From the NCBI RefSeq assembly GCF_900156625.1, contig NZ_FTOB01000003.1, positions 124,001 through 188,000 of the forward strand: a DNA stretch of 64,000 bases. The letters run 5' to 3'. Positions 1 through 6,360 of the stretch are shown piece after piece. The position numbers and the translations under genes were made by a program. Origin of the DNA: Zobellia uliginosa (GTDB taxonomy: Bacteria > Bacteroidota > Bacteroidia > Flavobacteriales > Flavobacteriaceae). Within the stretch, counting starts at the first letter, position 1; every line of letters starts with the position of its first letter. Under the pieces are notes generated by a model. It did not search any database. It had not been told where the DNA came from and was given only the letters and a program-made list of their open reading frames with translations.

Positions 1-1
1 A

Positions 2-484
2 TATGTAGATAGGGTCAGAAAGATCAAGGAGGTTATGCCGCATGCGTGTATCGGTGTCGATGTTATTGTCGGGTTTCCGGGGGAAACTGACGAACACTTT
101 CTTGAAACTTACCATTTTTTAAACGAGCTCGATATATCGTATTTGCACGTTTTTACCTATTCTGAACGTGATAATACGGCTGCGGCAGATATGGCTGGTG
201 TTGTACCGAAACAGGTTAGGAACAAGCGTAGTAAGATGTTACGTGGACTTTCGGTAAAGAAACGAAGGGCTTTTTATGAAAGTCAGTTGGGGCGTACACA
301 TCAGGTATTGTTCGAAGGCGAGAATAAAGAAGGATACATTCATGGTTTTACGGCCAACTACGTCAAGGTAAAATCGCCGTGGAACCCAGAATTGGTAAAT
401 ACCCTTCACGAGGTAGTCTTGACCGATATAGATACCGATGGTCTAGTGCGTTTTGAATTCGCTAAAAGTACAGCGGAAGTATAA
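2..484 (+). CDS. mtaB: tRNA t6A37 methylthiotransferase MtaB, 3' part
   Basis: C-terminal part of a radical-SAM methylthiotransferase of the MiaB/MtaB family, which adds a methylthio group to N6-threonylcarbamoyladenosine at position 37 of some tRNAs. The frame is open from base 2, so the true start and the iron-sulfur cysteine motifs lie outside the window. The visible part has the radical-SAM core segment IKEVMPHACIGVDVIVGFPG followed by the ET(D/E) step, then the linker typical of MtaB (HVFTYSERDNTAA) and a C-terminal TRAM-like domain (about the last 60 residues, with VLFEGENKEGYIHGFTANYV). MtaB is preferred to MiaB because of the VIVGFPGET...HVFTYSERDNT signature. The internal ATG at 35 is not a start. 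Confidence 0.9.
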   Translation, partial: YVDRVRKIKEVMPHACIGVDVIVGFPGETDEHFLETYHFLNELDISYLHVFTYSERDNTAAADMAGVVPKQVRNKRSKMLRGLSVKKRRAFYESQLGRTHQVLFEGENKEGYIHGFTANYVKVKSPWNPELVNTLHEVVLTDIDTDGLVRFEFAKSTAEV

Positions 485-487
485 GGA

Positions 488-515
488 TAAAAAAAATCCC
501 GCTTCGTGCGGGATT
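488..515 (-). terminator. Intrinsic terminator for the GNAT-like gene
   Basis: An 8-bp perfect stem (AATCCCGC at 495-502, GCGGGATT at 508-515) with a TTCGT loop. On the minus strand it is followed by a run of seven T (A-run 489-496 on the plus strand). No T-run follows it on the plus strand, so it serves the minus-strand gene at 543-836 better than mtaB. Confidence 0.75.
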
Positions 516-542
516 CATCTTCAAAAAAACTCTGAAATTCGA

Positions 543-836
543 TTAGATTCTAATACCTACGGGTAGCATCTCTTTGTATTGTCTGTTTTTACGTAAAAAA
601 CCGGCAATTTGAGGACTTGTAGGAACCACTCTCTGGTTTTGCTCTTGAATGTGGTGAAGAACGGATTTGATAAAATCTTCTTTGAAACCTTCTTTAGTGA
701 TTTCTTCAGGCACTACTAATTTTGTTAGAAATACTTTGCGTTCTTGCGAAGAATATTCGATCTTGGCTAAATGACCTTCAACCTTGGTTTCGAATTGGCG
801 CAAGAAACTGTTGTCAATAATTTCTACTTCATTCAT
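543..836 (-). CDS. Small GNAT-like (YjdJ/Gcn5-related) protein, degenerate
   Basis: A 97-residue protein resembling the single-domain GNAT-related N-acetyltransferases of the YjdJ type: an N-terminal 'F...VEGHLAKIEY' strand pair, then LTKLVVPEEI, an amphipathic helix and a C-terminal 'RVVPTSPQIAGFLRKNRQYK' segment. The usual family pattern is V-P-x-x-[FY]-x-G-[KQ]-G-x-[AG] followed by P-x-C-[PS]-[FY]-[AV]. Here the acetyl-CoA loop reads EEITKEGFKED, without the G-x-G, and the P-x-C position reads PTSP. The fold assignment is reasonable, but enzymatic activity is doubtful. It is a single gene convergent with mtaB and divergent from the hydrolase at 1006. Confidence 0.6.
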   Translation of the reverse strand: MNEVEIIDNSFLRQFETKVEGHLAKIEYSSQERKVFLTKLVVPEEITKEGFKEDFIKSVLHHIQEQNQRVVPTSPQIAGFLRKNRQYKEMLPVGIRI

Positions 837-1005
837 ATAGTTTGATTTTAGATGACGGCAAGAGGTAAGAAAATTACGGTGTTCTCAAATCGCAATTTTA
901 TATACTTTTGCTCAGATTTGTATAAACAATGGATTAACCCCAAAGTCGACAGCAAAAGTAGTGAAAAAAATGTTAATTTCCTAACAATTCCTATGCTTAT
1001 TCAAA

Positions 1006-1668
1006 ATGCGCAGTACTAAGGTTCATGTCTATTTTATGCCGGGAATGGCGGCAAACCCTTCCATTTTCAAACATATCCGATTGCCCGAAGATACCTTTGA
1101 GCAACATCTGCTGGAGTGGTTCGTACCCGAACGGGATATGTCACTTTCCGACTATGCCAAAAAAATGAATGAATATGTATTTCATGACAATGCCGTTTTG
1201 GTCGGTGTATCATTTGGGGGAATGCTCGCACAGGAAATGGCGAGGTTCAAATCGTTTAGAAAGGTCGTGTTGGTATCAAGTGTAAAAGAGGCCTCAGAGC
1301 TACCGAAGCGCATGATATTCGCTAAGTATACAAAGGTGCATAAACTTTTGCCCACCGGGCTTGTCAACAATATTGAGCTTCTGGCGAAATACGCTTTCGG
1401 CGAGACGGTAACCAAGCGGTTGGCGCTTTATGAAGAATACCTTTCCATCCGTGATAAATACTATATCGACTGGTCTATTGATCAAATCGTCAATTGGAAG
1501 CCGGTCGAGCCCGTGCCCAACCTTGTTCATATTCATGGTGATAAAGATGCTGTTTTTCCTATTGAAAAAATAAAGCATTGCATTACGGTGAAAAGTGGCA
1601 CGCATACGATGATCATTCACAGGGCTCGGTGGTTTAATGAGCATCTACCTACAATTATTTTGGAATAA
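1006..1668 (+). CDS. Alpha/beta hydrolase, cytoplasmic
   Basis: A 220-residue alpha/beta-hydrolase fold protein without a signal peptide. The nucleophile elbow is GVSFGGM (Ser about residue 69). The acid is probably Asp in HGDKDAVFP and the base His in GTHTMI, so the catalytic triad looks complete. The oxyanion strand near the N-terminus is VYFMPGMAANPSIF. The substrate is not evident; weak carboxylesterase or thioesterase resemblance is all that can be said. The ATG at 1006 is the first in frame. A possible -7 promoter box TACTTTTG lies at 903-910. It is monocistronic, with about 190 bases before the next gene. Confidence 0.8.
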   Translation: MRSTKVHVYFMPGMAANPSIFKHIRLPEDTFEQHLLEWFVPERDMSLSDYAKKMNEYVFHDNAVLVGVSFGGMLAQEMARFKSFRKVVLVSSVKEASELPKRMIFAKYTKVHKLLPTGLVNNIELLAKYAFGETVTKRLALYEEYLSIRDKYYIDWSIDQIVNWKPVEPVPNLVHIHGDKDAVFPIEKIKHCITVKSGTHTMIIHRARWFNEHLPTIILE

Positions 1669-1828
1669 ACGAGTTGTAGTATTAGATTCATCTCTACCTG
1701 AAGATCTCCCGTTTGAATTTGATTATAAGCGTTGTTGTAATCACTGTCTTTTAGTGGGGTTATGGCAAAGCAAAAGTTAAACCTCAATAAGTAAGGGGTC
1801 AGGGTAGAAAAATTCAAAAAGAGTTTAC

Positions 1829-1836
1829 TAACTTTG
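1829..1836 (+). promoter_or_regulatory. Bacteroidota -7 promoter box for mltD-like gene
   Basis: TAACTTTG matches the Bacteroidota sigma-A -7 consensus TAnnTTTG and lies 24 bases before the ATG at 1860. No clear TTTG -33 element is present about 19 bases upstream, so only half of the promoter is recognised. Confidence 0.45.
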
Positions 1837-1859
1837 AATAAACCGAACAATACCAAAAA

Positions 1860-2825
1860 ATGAAGATTTTAAAGAATGTATTGATGCTCTTGGGCGTCTT
1901 TTTTGTCGTAAGTACTTTGATATTTGCCGTACAAAATAATGTGGAACCGAGTAAAGGCGATGCCGATGTTGCCGAAAACGAGATTGAAGTAAACGATAAG
2001 AACGTTGCTGAATCGTATCGTATTTCGGCCATAGATATTCCTGAAGACTTGAACTTTGCAGGTGAAATGGTGCCTCAGGAAGATCCTGAGATCATGGAGC
2101 GTGTCGACCGTGAGTTTTTGGTGAACACCTATTGGCAGTCGAATGCCGTACTGTTGATCAAAAGGGCGAATAAATATTTTCCGATTATCGAGCCTATTTT
2201 GGCGAAAAACGGAATCCCCGACGATTTTAAATATTTGGCGGTTGCCGAAAGCGGATTGCAAAATGTGGTGTCACATGCCGGTGCTGCCGGTTTTTGGCAG
2301 ATTATGAAGGCTACCGGAAGGGAATACGGCCTAGAGGTGAACAGTAACGTAGACGAACGCTATAACCTCGAAAAAGCTACGGAGGTGGCTTGTACCTACT
2401 TAAAAAGACATTACAATAAATACGGTAGCTGGACCTTGACTGCGGCTTCGTATAACGCTGGTGCCGGTGCTATAAACAAATACTTGGGCATTCAGCAGGT
2501 AAGTGATTATTACGATTTGTTACTTGGGCAGGAAACGGGAAGATATGTGTTCCGTATTATGGCCATAAAGGAAATATTGAGCCATCCTGAGAAATACGGC
2601 TTCGATATTGATGAGGAAGATATGTACAAGCCGGTTCCGACCTTTAAAGTTGAAATCGACGAGCCTGTATTGAGTTTTGCCGATTTTGCGCAGCAATATG
2701 AGATCAACTACAAAATTTTAAAGAGACACAATCCTTGGCTTAGAGAAGCGCATTTGAACAATAGTTCGCGTAAAAAATACACTATAGAAATACCGAACAA
2801 AGGGTACTATAGGGTAGGTAAGTAG
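1860..2825 (+). CDS. mltD: Membrane-anchored lytic murein transglycosylase (MltD-like)
   Basis: A 321-residue protein that cleaves the MurNAc-GlcNAc bond of peptidoglycan from the periplasmic side. Residues about 5-24 form a hydrophobic signal or anchor (LMLLGVFFVVSTLIFAV). The SLT domain spans about residues 95-215, with the catalytic Glu in LAVAESGLQN, the family motif AGAAGFWQIM, and ASYNAGAGAINKYLG. The last 70 residues (SFADFAQQYEINYKILKRHN...) resemble a degenerate LysM-type wall-binding segment, whereas E. coli MltD has two LysM repeats. The downstream cardiolipin synthase is separated by 120 bases and an inverted repeat. Confidence 0.88.
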   Translation: MKILKNVLMLLGVFFVVSTLIFAVQNNVEPSKGDADVAENEIEVNDKNVAESYRISAIDIPEDLNFAGEMVPQEDPEIMERVDREFLVNTYWQSNAVLLIKRANKYFPIIEPILAKNGIPDDFKYLAVAESGLQNVVSHAGAAGFWQIMKATGREYGLEVNSNVDERYNLEKATEVACTYLKRHYNKYGSWTLTAASYNAGAGAINKYLGIQQVSDYYDLLLGQETGRYVFRIMAIKEILSHPEKYGFDIDEEDMYKPVPTFKVEIDEPVLSFADFAQQYEINYKILKRHNPWLREAHLNNSSRKKYTIEIPNKGYYRVGK

Positions 2826-2900
2826 GTAAACATCTTCGATGCGGTTATATTAAATAGGTTTAGAGCCTGTTTTATCGCACAACATAAACCATCTTTATGG

Positions 2901-2940
2901 AATAACGGGCCCGAATCGCCTTGATGGTTCGGGCCGTATT
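2901..2940. repeat. Large inverted repeat before the cls start
   Basis: The arms are AATAACGGGCCCGAA (2901-2915) and TTCGGGCCGTATT (2928-2940), nearly perfect with one bulge and a 12-base loop. No U-run follows, so it is not a classical rho-independent terminator. It ends 5 bases before the most probable cls start codon. It could stop mltD transcripts, protect mRNA ends, or sequester the cls initiation region. Confidence 0.6.
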
Positions 2941-2944
2941 CAAA

Positions 2945-4420
2945 ATGATGGATTCTATCCTTGCTTTTATAAATGAAAACCTATGGTTGGTGCTTTTAGC
3001 GGTCAACTACGGTCTCGTCATTGCCCTTTCCTTTTTTATTCTTTTAAAGAACAAGAATCCCGTTAAGACCCTTTCTTTCTTGTTCGCCCTTGCCGTACTC
3101 CCTTTTTTGGGCTTGGTGGTTTATTACTTATTCGGGCAAGACTATAGGAAATCTAAAATTTTCGAAAAAAAATACTTTCTCGACAATGAGCGGATCAAAG
3201 ATTGGCGGGCCAATTTTAAATTGGACGAAGAGGAGCGTGACGATTTTGGGGAAACCTATGGCGAGGGCATCTTTAAGGTCTATAAGCTTTTGAAAAACAA
3301 TCAGAAAGCGGTTCTAACCTTTGACAACGATGTAGAGTTGTTGATCAATGGGGAAGAAAAGTTCAAGCGATTGCGAGACGATTTGCGGAATGCAAGCGTG
3401 TGTATTCATATGGAATATTTTGTGTTGTTTTCCGATGTTTTGGGAAATGAAATCATGAATATCCTTATGAATAAAGCCCGTGAGGGCGTAAAGGTTAGGT
3501 TGGTGTACGACGATGTAGGAAGCAATATTGCCAATAGTATGAAGCGGAAAATGACCAAGGCAGGGGTGGAGCACTATGCTTTTATGCCGGTTCTGTTTTC
3601 GAACTCCACGGGAAAGCTAAATTATAGGGATCATAGGAAAATAATCGTCATAGACGGAATTATAGGGTATGTAGGGGGAATCAATATGGCGAAGCGTTAT
3701 GACAATTCGTATGACAACCCAAGGTACTGGCGTGATACCCATTTAAGGCTGAGGGGCGGGGCCGTAGGCTCGCTACAATCGTCTTTTTTGTTGAATTGGA
3801 ACTTTGCCTCGAACAATGAGATCGAAATTGAAAAGGCTTTCTTTCCGAAGGAAAAGCCACAAACCGAAAGACCGGTCGCGGTGCAGATTGCGGCAAGCGG
3901 ACCCGATACCGATTGGGCCAATATTATGGAGGCTATTTTTTCGGCTATTAGTTCCGCTAAAGAACGCATCTATATCACTTCGCCTTATTTTATGCCTAAC
4001 GACGCCATATTGACGGCCTTGGCTACAGGGGCAAGGAGTGGCCTCGATGTGCGTGTCATCATTCCGTACGAGTCGGATTCGTGGGCGGCACAATATGCTT
4101 CGGATTCGTATATCGCATACTGTCTTGAGTCGGGAATAAAAATCTACCGCTATCACAAGGGCTTTATACACGCAAAGACTATGGTCATAGATGATAGCTT
4201 CTCTACTGTGGGTACCGCCAATCTTGATTATCGCAGCTTCTCGATCAATTTTGAGATAAACGCCATGCTTTACAGCAAGGAAATCAATCGTCAGCTCACA
4301 GAGGTTTTCTTTGACGATTTGAAAGCGTGTGAAGGGGTTGATTTGGTACGCTGGAACAATCGCGGACTGGTGCGTAAACTGAAAGAATCGTTCAGTAGGC
4401 TATGGGCACCTTTACTTTAG
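2945..4420 (+). CDS. cls: Cardiolipin synthase (phospholipase D superfamily)
   Basis: Condenses two phosphatidylglycerol molecules, or PG with another phospholipid, to cardiolipin in the inner membrane. Two N-terminal transmembrane helices (LVLLAVNYGLVIALSFFILL and TLSFLFALAVLPFLGLVVYYLF) precede two PLD domains. The first HKD motif is HRKIIVIDG followed by GYVGGINMA; the second is HAKTMVIDDSFSTVGTANLD. The family's C-terminal WAPLL end is present. I chose the ATG at 2945 (or 2948). An upstream TTG at 2921 would extend the protein by eight polar residues and would lie inside the inverted repeat. Confidence 0.93.
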   Translation: MMDSILAFINENLWLVLLAVNYGLVIALSFFILLKNKNPVKTLSFLFALAVLPFLGLVVYYLFGQDYRKSKIFEKKYFLDNERIKDWRANFKLDEEERDDFGETYGEGIFKVYKLLKNNQKAVLTFDNDVELLINGEEKFKRLRDDLRNASVCIHMEYFVLFSDVLGNEIMNILMNKAREGVKVRLVYDDVGSNIANSMKRKMTKAGVEHYAFMPVLFSNSTGKLNYRDHRKIIVIDGIIGYVGGINMAKRYDNSYDNPRYWRDTHLRLRGGAVGSLQSSFLLNWNFASNNEIEIEKAFFPKEKPQTERPVAVQIAASGPDTDWANIMEAIFSAISSAKERIYITSPYFMPNDAILTALATGARSGLDVRVIIPYESDSWAAQYASDSYIAYCLESGIKIYRYHKGFIHAKTMVIDDSFSTVGTANLDYRSFSINFEINAMLYSKEINRQLTEVFFDDLKACEGVDLVRWNNRGLVRKLKESFSRLWAPLL

Positions 4421-4462
4421 TCGCAGTTTAAAAAAAGCCTTGGCCTTAAGTGTTTCCTTCGG

Positions 4463-4978
4463 CTAAATTTTCTTCATCTGCTGCTGCATCATCTTTATTT
4501 GCTCGGTAAGCATATTGCTCTTATCGAGTTTTTTGGCTTCTTGGAGCAGGGTAGTAGCTTCGCGTTTTCTCCGTTTTTGCATGGCGATACCTGCTAGGCT
4601 TAATTTGGCCATGGCGATATCGTAATCCATTGTGAGTCCTAATTTCAAGGCCTTTTTAAAGTACTTTTCGGCCTGTGTCAGGTTCTTTTGCGAGTGAATG
4701 ATACCGTGTAGGTAATTGAAGTAACCTTGTTGTTTGGTGATTAGGGCCGCCTCTGGATTTTTGATTTTACTTAACCATTTTTCCGTACCCTCAAGGTCTT
4801 GCTTCCTCATTTTTAAAAAGGCCAAGAGAATGATTTCGTTTCTAAAATAGAGAAATATAAAAATGAGGGATAAAAGAATGAGAAAGATTCCGTTGCCAAT
4901 GTTGCCCTCGATGAATTGATATACGGCGTATGCGATTATAAGTCCTGCTATGACCAGCTTAATGTTTTTGTTGAACAT
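4463..4978 (-). CDS. Membrane-anchored TPR protein
   Basis: A 171-residue protein with two N-terminal transmembrane helices (about residues 7-25 and 28-47: LVIAGLIIAYAVYQFIEG and NGIFLILLSLIFIFLYF), followed by two or three tetratricopeptide-like repeats (GYFNYLHGIIHSQKNLTQAE, KALKLGLTMDYDIAMAKLSL) and a lysine/methionine-rich C-terminal helix. The soluble part probably faces the cytoplasm and binds a partner. The enzymatic role is unknown. It starts 4 bases after the stop of the DUF6263-like gene, so the two are probably co-transcribed. Confidence 0.75.
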   Translation of the reverse strand: MFNKNIKLVIAGLIIAYAVYQFIEGNIGNGIFLILLSLIFIFLYFRNEIILLAFLKMRKQDLEGTEKWLSKIKNPEAALITKQQGYFNYLHGIIHSQKNLTQAEKYFKKALKLGLTMDYDIAMAKLSLAGIAMQKRRKREATTLLQEAKKLDKSNMLTEQIKMMQQQMKKI

Positions 4979-4981
4979 GTT

Positions 4982-5887
4982 TTAATTATTGATCGGTTCG
5001 TTTAAATTATCTATCAGTTCGTAGGTAATGGAAGATTGTATGGTCGTGGGGATTTCTTGGTCGCCCATTTGGGTCATGGTCGAAGACCCGTTTGAGAGTC
5101 CCTTCACGGTCATTTTCTTTACAAACCCAGTAGAGGTATCCGTAATTATCTGTGTTTTTTGTGAGCCGTCTAGCTTCATGGTCGTGGCCAATTCGGTAAC
5201 GTCCATATGCACCTCGGCAATTCCGTCTATAGTGGTCGTGTCAGCGGTGAGTCCTTTTAGGGTCCATGTGTTTTGGCTCTCTAATTTTCCGGTGTACTTG
5301 TTTTTCCAGGTATCGCCTATACGCACTTTTTTCTTCGGGTAGATATAGGTCATCTGTTCGTAGCTTTTGGAAAGGGCTTCCGAGCCAAATTCTTTCTCCA
5401 AGGATTTTTTCATCATTTTCAATGAAAATTCGTCCGTAAGTCCTGAAGCCTCCGCCATTTTCACTACAAGGCTGTCTCCTCCCTTTACTTCGATGATATT
5501 GCCTGTTTTAGCCAAAAGAATGTTGACCGGTCTGTTGAGCAGACTGTTGAATATTTGCGATTGCATATCGTCGGGGTTGACTTCCTTGGCCCGTACGTTT
5601 AATAATTCCCCTTGTATACTCGATTTCATATTGAGGTTGAGATCTTTGAATTTCAAGGCGATTTTATAAGTGGAATCCCTTACTTCCAGTACTTTGAACT
5701 CAAGGATGCCGTTGATTTTATTGGTCATTACATGACTGGCCCCGTCGAGCTCTTGGGTGATGATCTGCTCGGCGTTTTGTTTTATGGTGAAGACGGCATT
5801 TTTCTCCAGTTTGTACTCGAGCTTTGTCTGGGCTAAGGAGATGGTACTTGACAGAACAATAAAAATAATGCCAAAAAAGTTTCTCAT
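4982..5887 (-). CDS. Secreted DUF6263-like protein
   Basis: A 301-residue exported protein with a signal peptide (NFFGIIFIVLSSTISLAQ, cleavage after LAQ). The mature part is rich in beta-strand and threonine, typical of a Bacteroidota-specific family that I recall as DUF6263 (unverified). Recognisable segments are YIYPKKKVRIGDTWKN and the alternating strands around LKGLTADTTTIDGIAEV. No catalytic motif is visible. It probably forms a two-gene unit with the TPR protein. A -7-like box TACTTTTG lies on the minus strand at 5927-5920, with no -33 element. Confidence 0.7.
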   Translation of the reverse strand: MRNFFGIIFIVLSSTISLAQTKLEYKLEKNAVFTIKQNAEQIITQELDGASHVMTNKINGILEFKVLEVRDSTYKIALKFKDLNLNMKSSIQGELLNVRAKEVNPDDMQSQIFNSLLNRPVNILLAKTGNIIEVKGGDSLVVKMAEASGLTDEFSLKMMKKSLEKEFGSEALSKSYEQMTYIYPKKKVRIGDTWKNKYTGKLESQNTWTLKGLTADTTTIDGIAEVHMDVTELATTMKLDGSQKTQIITDTSTGFVKKMTVKGLSNGSSTMTQMGDQEIPTTIQSSITYELIDNLNEPINN

Positions 5888-5982
5888 AGATTGATTTTAG
5901 TGCTAAAATCCGATTTTGGCAAAAGTAATAAAAACCTATCGCTAGGCGGCAGGCATTCAATAAAAATATTTTTCTAAATGTA

Positions 5983-6013
5983 TTTGCTAGAGAGAAAACT
6001 CTTTGTATATTTG
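5983..6013 (+). promoter_or_regulatory. Bacteroidota promoter of rpmH
   Basis: TTTG at 5983-5986, a 19-base spacer, then TATATTTG at 6006-6013. Both elements and the spacing fit the Bacteroidota housekeeping consensus TTTG-N19-TAnnTTTG. It gives a predicted leader of roughly 50 bases before the rpmH ATG and is the best promoter match in the window. Confidence 0.8.
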
Positions 6014-6072
6014 CGCCCAGTTTTAGCGAGCGGTTTCGCAAACTAGTATCACAAAACGAAAAGGATAATACA

Positions 6073-6240
6073 ATGCCCGGACAGAAAAGAACATATCAGC
6101 CTTCGAAAAGAAAAAGAAGAAATAAACACGGATTTAGGGAGCGTATGGCGTCCGTAAACGGAAGAAAAGTTTTAGCTCGTAGAAGAGCTAAAGGAAGAAA
6201 AAAACTTTCTGTATCCTCTGAGCCGAGACATAAAAAATAA
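6073..6240 (+). CDS. rpmH: 50S ribosomal protein L34
   Basis: A 55-residue, highly basic protein of the large ribosomal subunit. Its centre reads [20 protein letters not shown], followed by [20 protein letters not shown] and ending PRHKK, which is unmistakably L34. The ATG at 6073 adds MPGQ before the universally conserved KRT(Y/F)QPS core. It lies between a strong promoter and a strong terminator, so it is a monocistronic unit here. The usual neighbours of rpmH in many bacteria (rnpA, yidC, dnaA) are not adjacent. Confidence 0.97.
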   Translation: MPGQKRTYQPSKRKRRNKHGFRERMASVNGRKVLARRRAKGRKKLSVSSEPRHKK

Positions 6241-6266
6241 TGATATTATTTTTTCAAGAAATATAT

Positions 6267-6299
6267 AGGTGTTACTTTTTATAAGTAACACCTTTTTTT
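6267..6299 (+). terminator. Intrinsic terminator of rpmH
   Basis: An 11-bp perfect stem (AGGTGTTACTT 6267-6277, AAGTAACACCT 6283-6293) with a TTTAT loop, followed directly by a run of six T. Confidence 0.9.
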
Positions 6300-6360
6300 A
6301 TGTCAGGTTTGTCCTGATATTTGTAACAATTTTTTGCCAAAGCCTTAAAGAATACAACTA

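Noticed and set aside
2921-2944. TTG at 2921 as start of cardiolipin synthase
   Set aside because: It lies within the inverted repeat and adds polar residues before the first membrane helix; ATG at 2945 gives a standard N-terminus.
4436-4465. Possible hairpin terminator between cls and the TPR gene
   Set aside because: Only 4 + 2 base pairs with an internal loop and it overlaps the TPR gene's stop codon; too weak to list, although a T-run follows on the minus strand.
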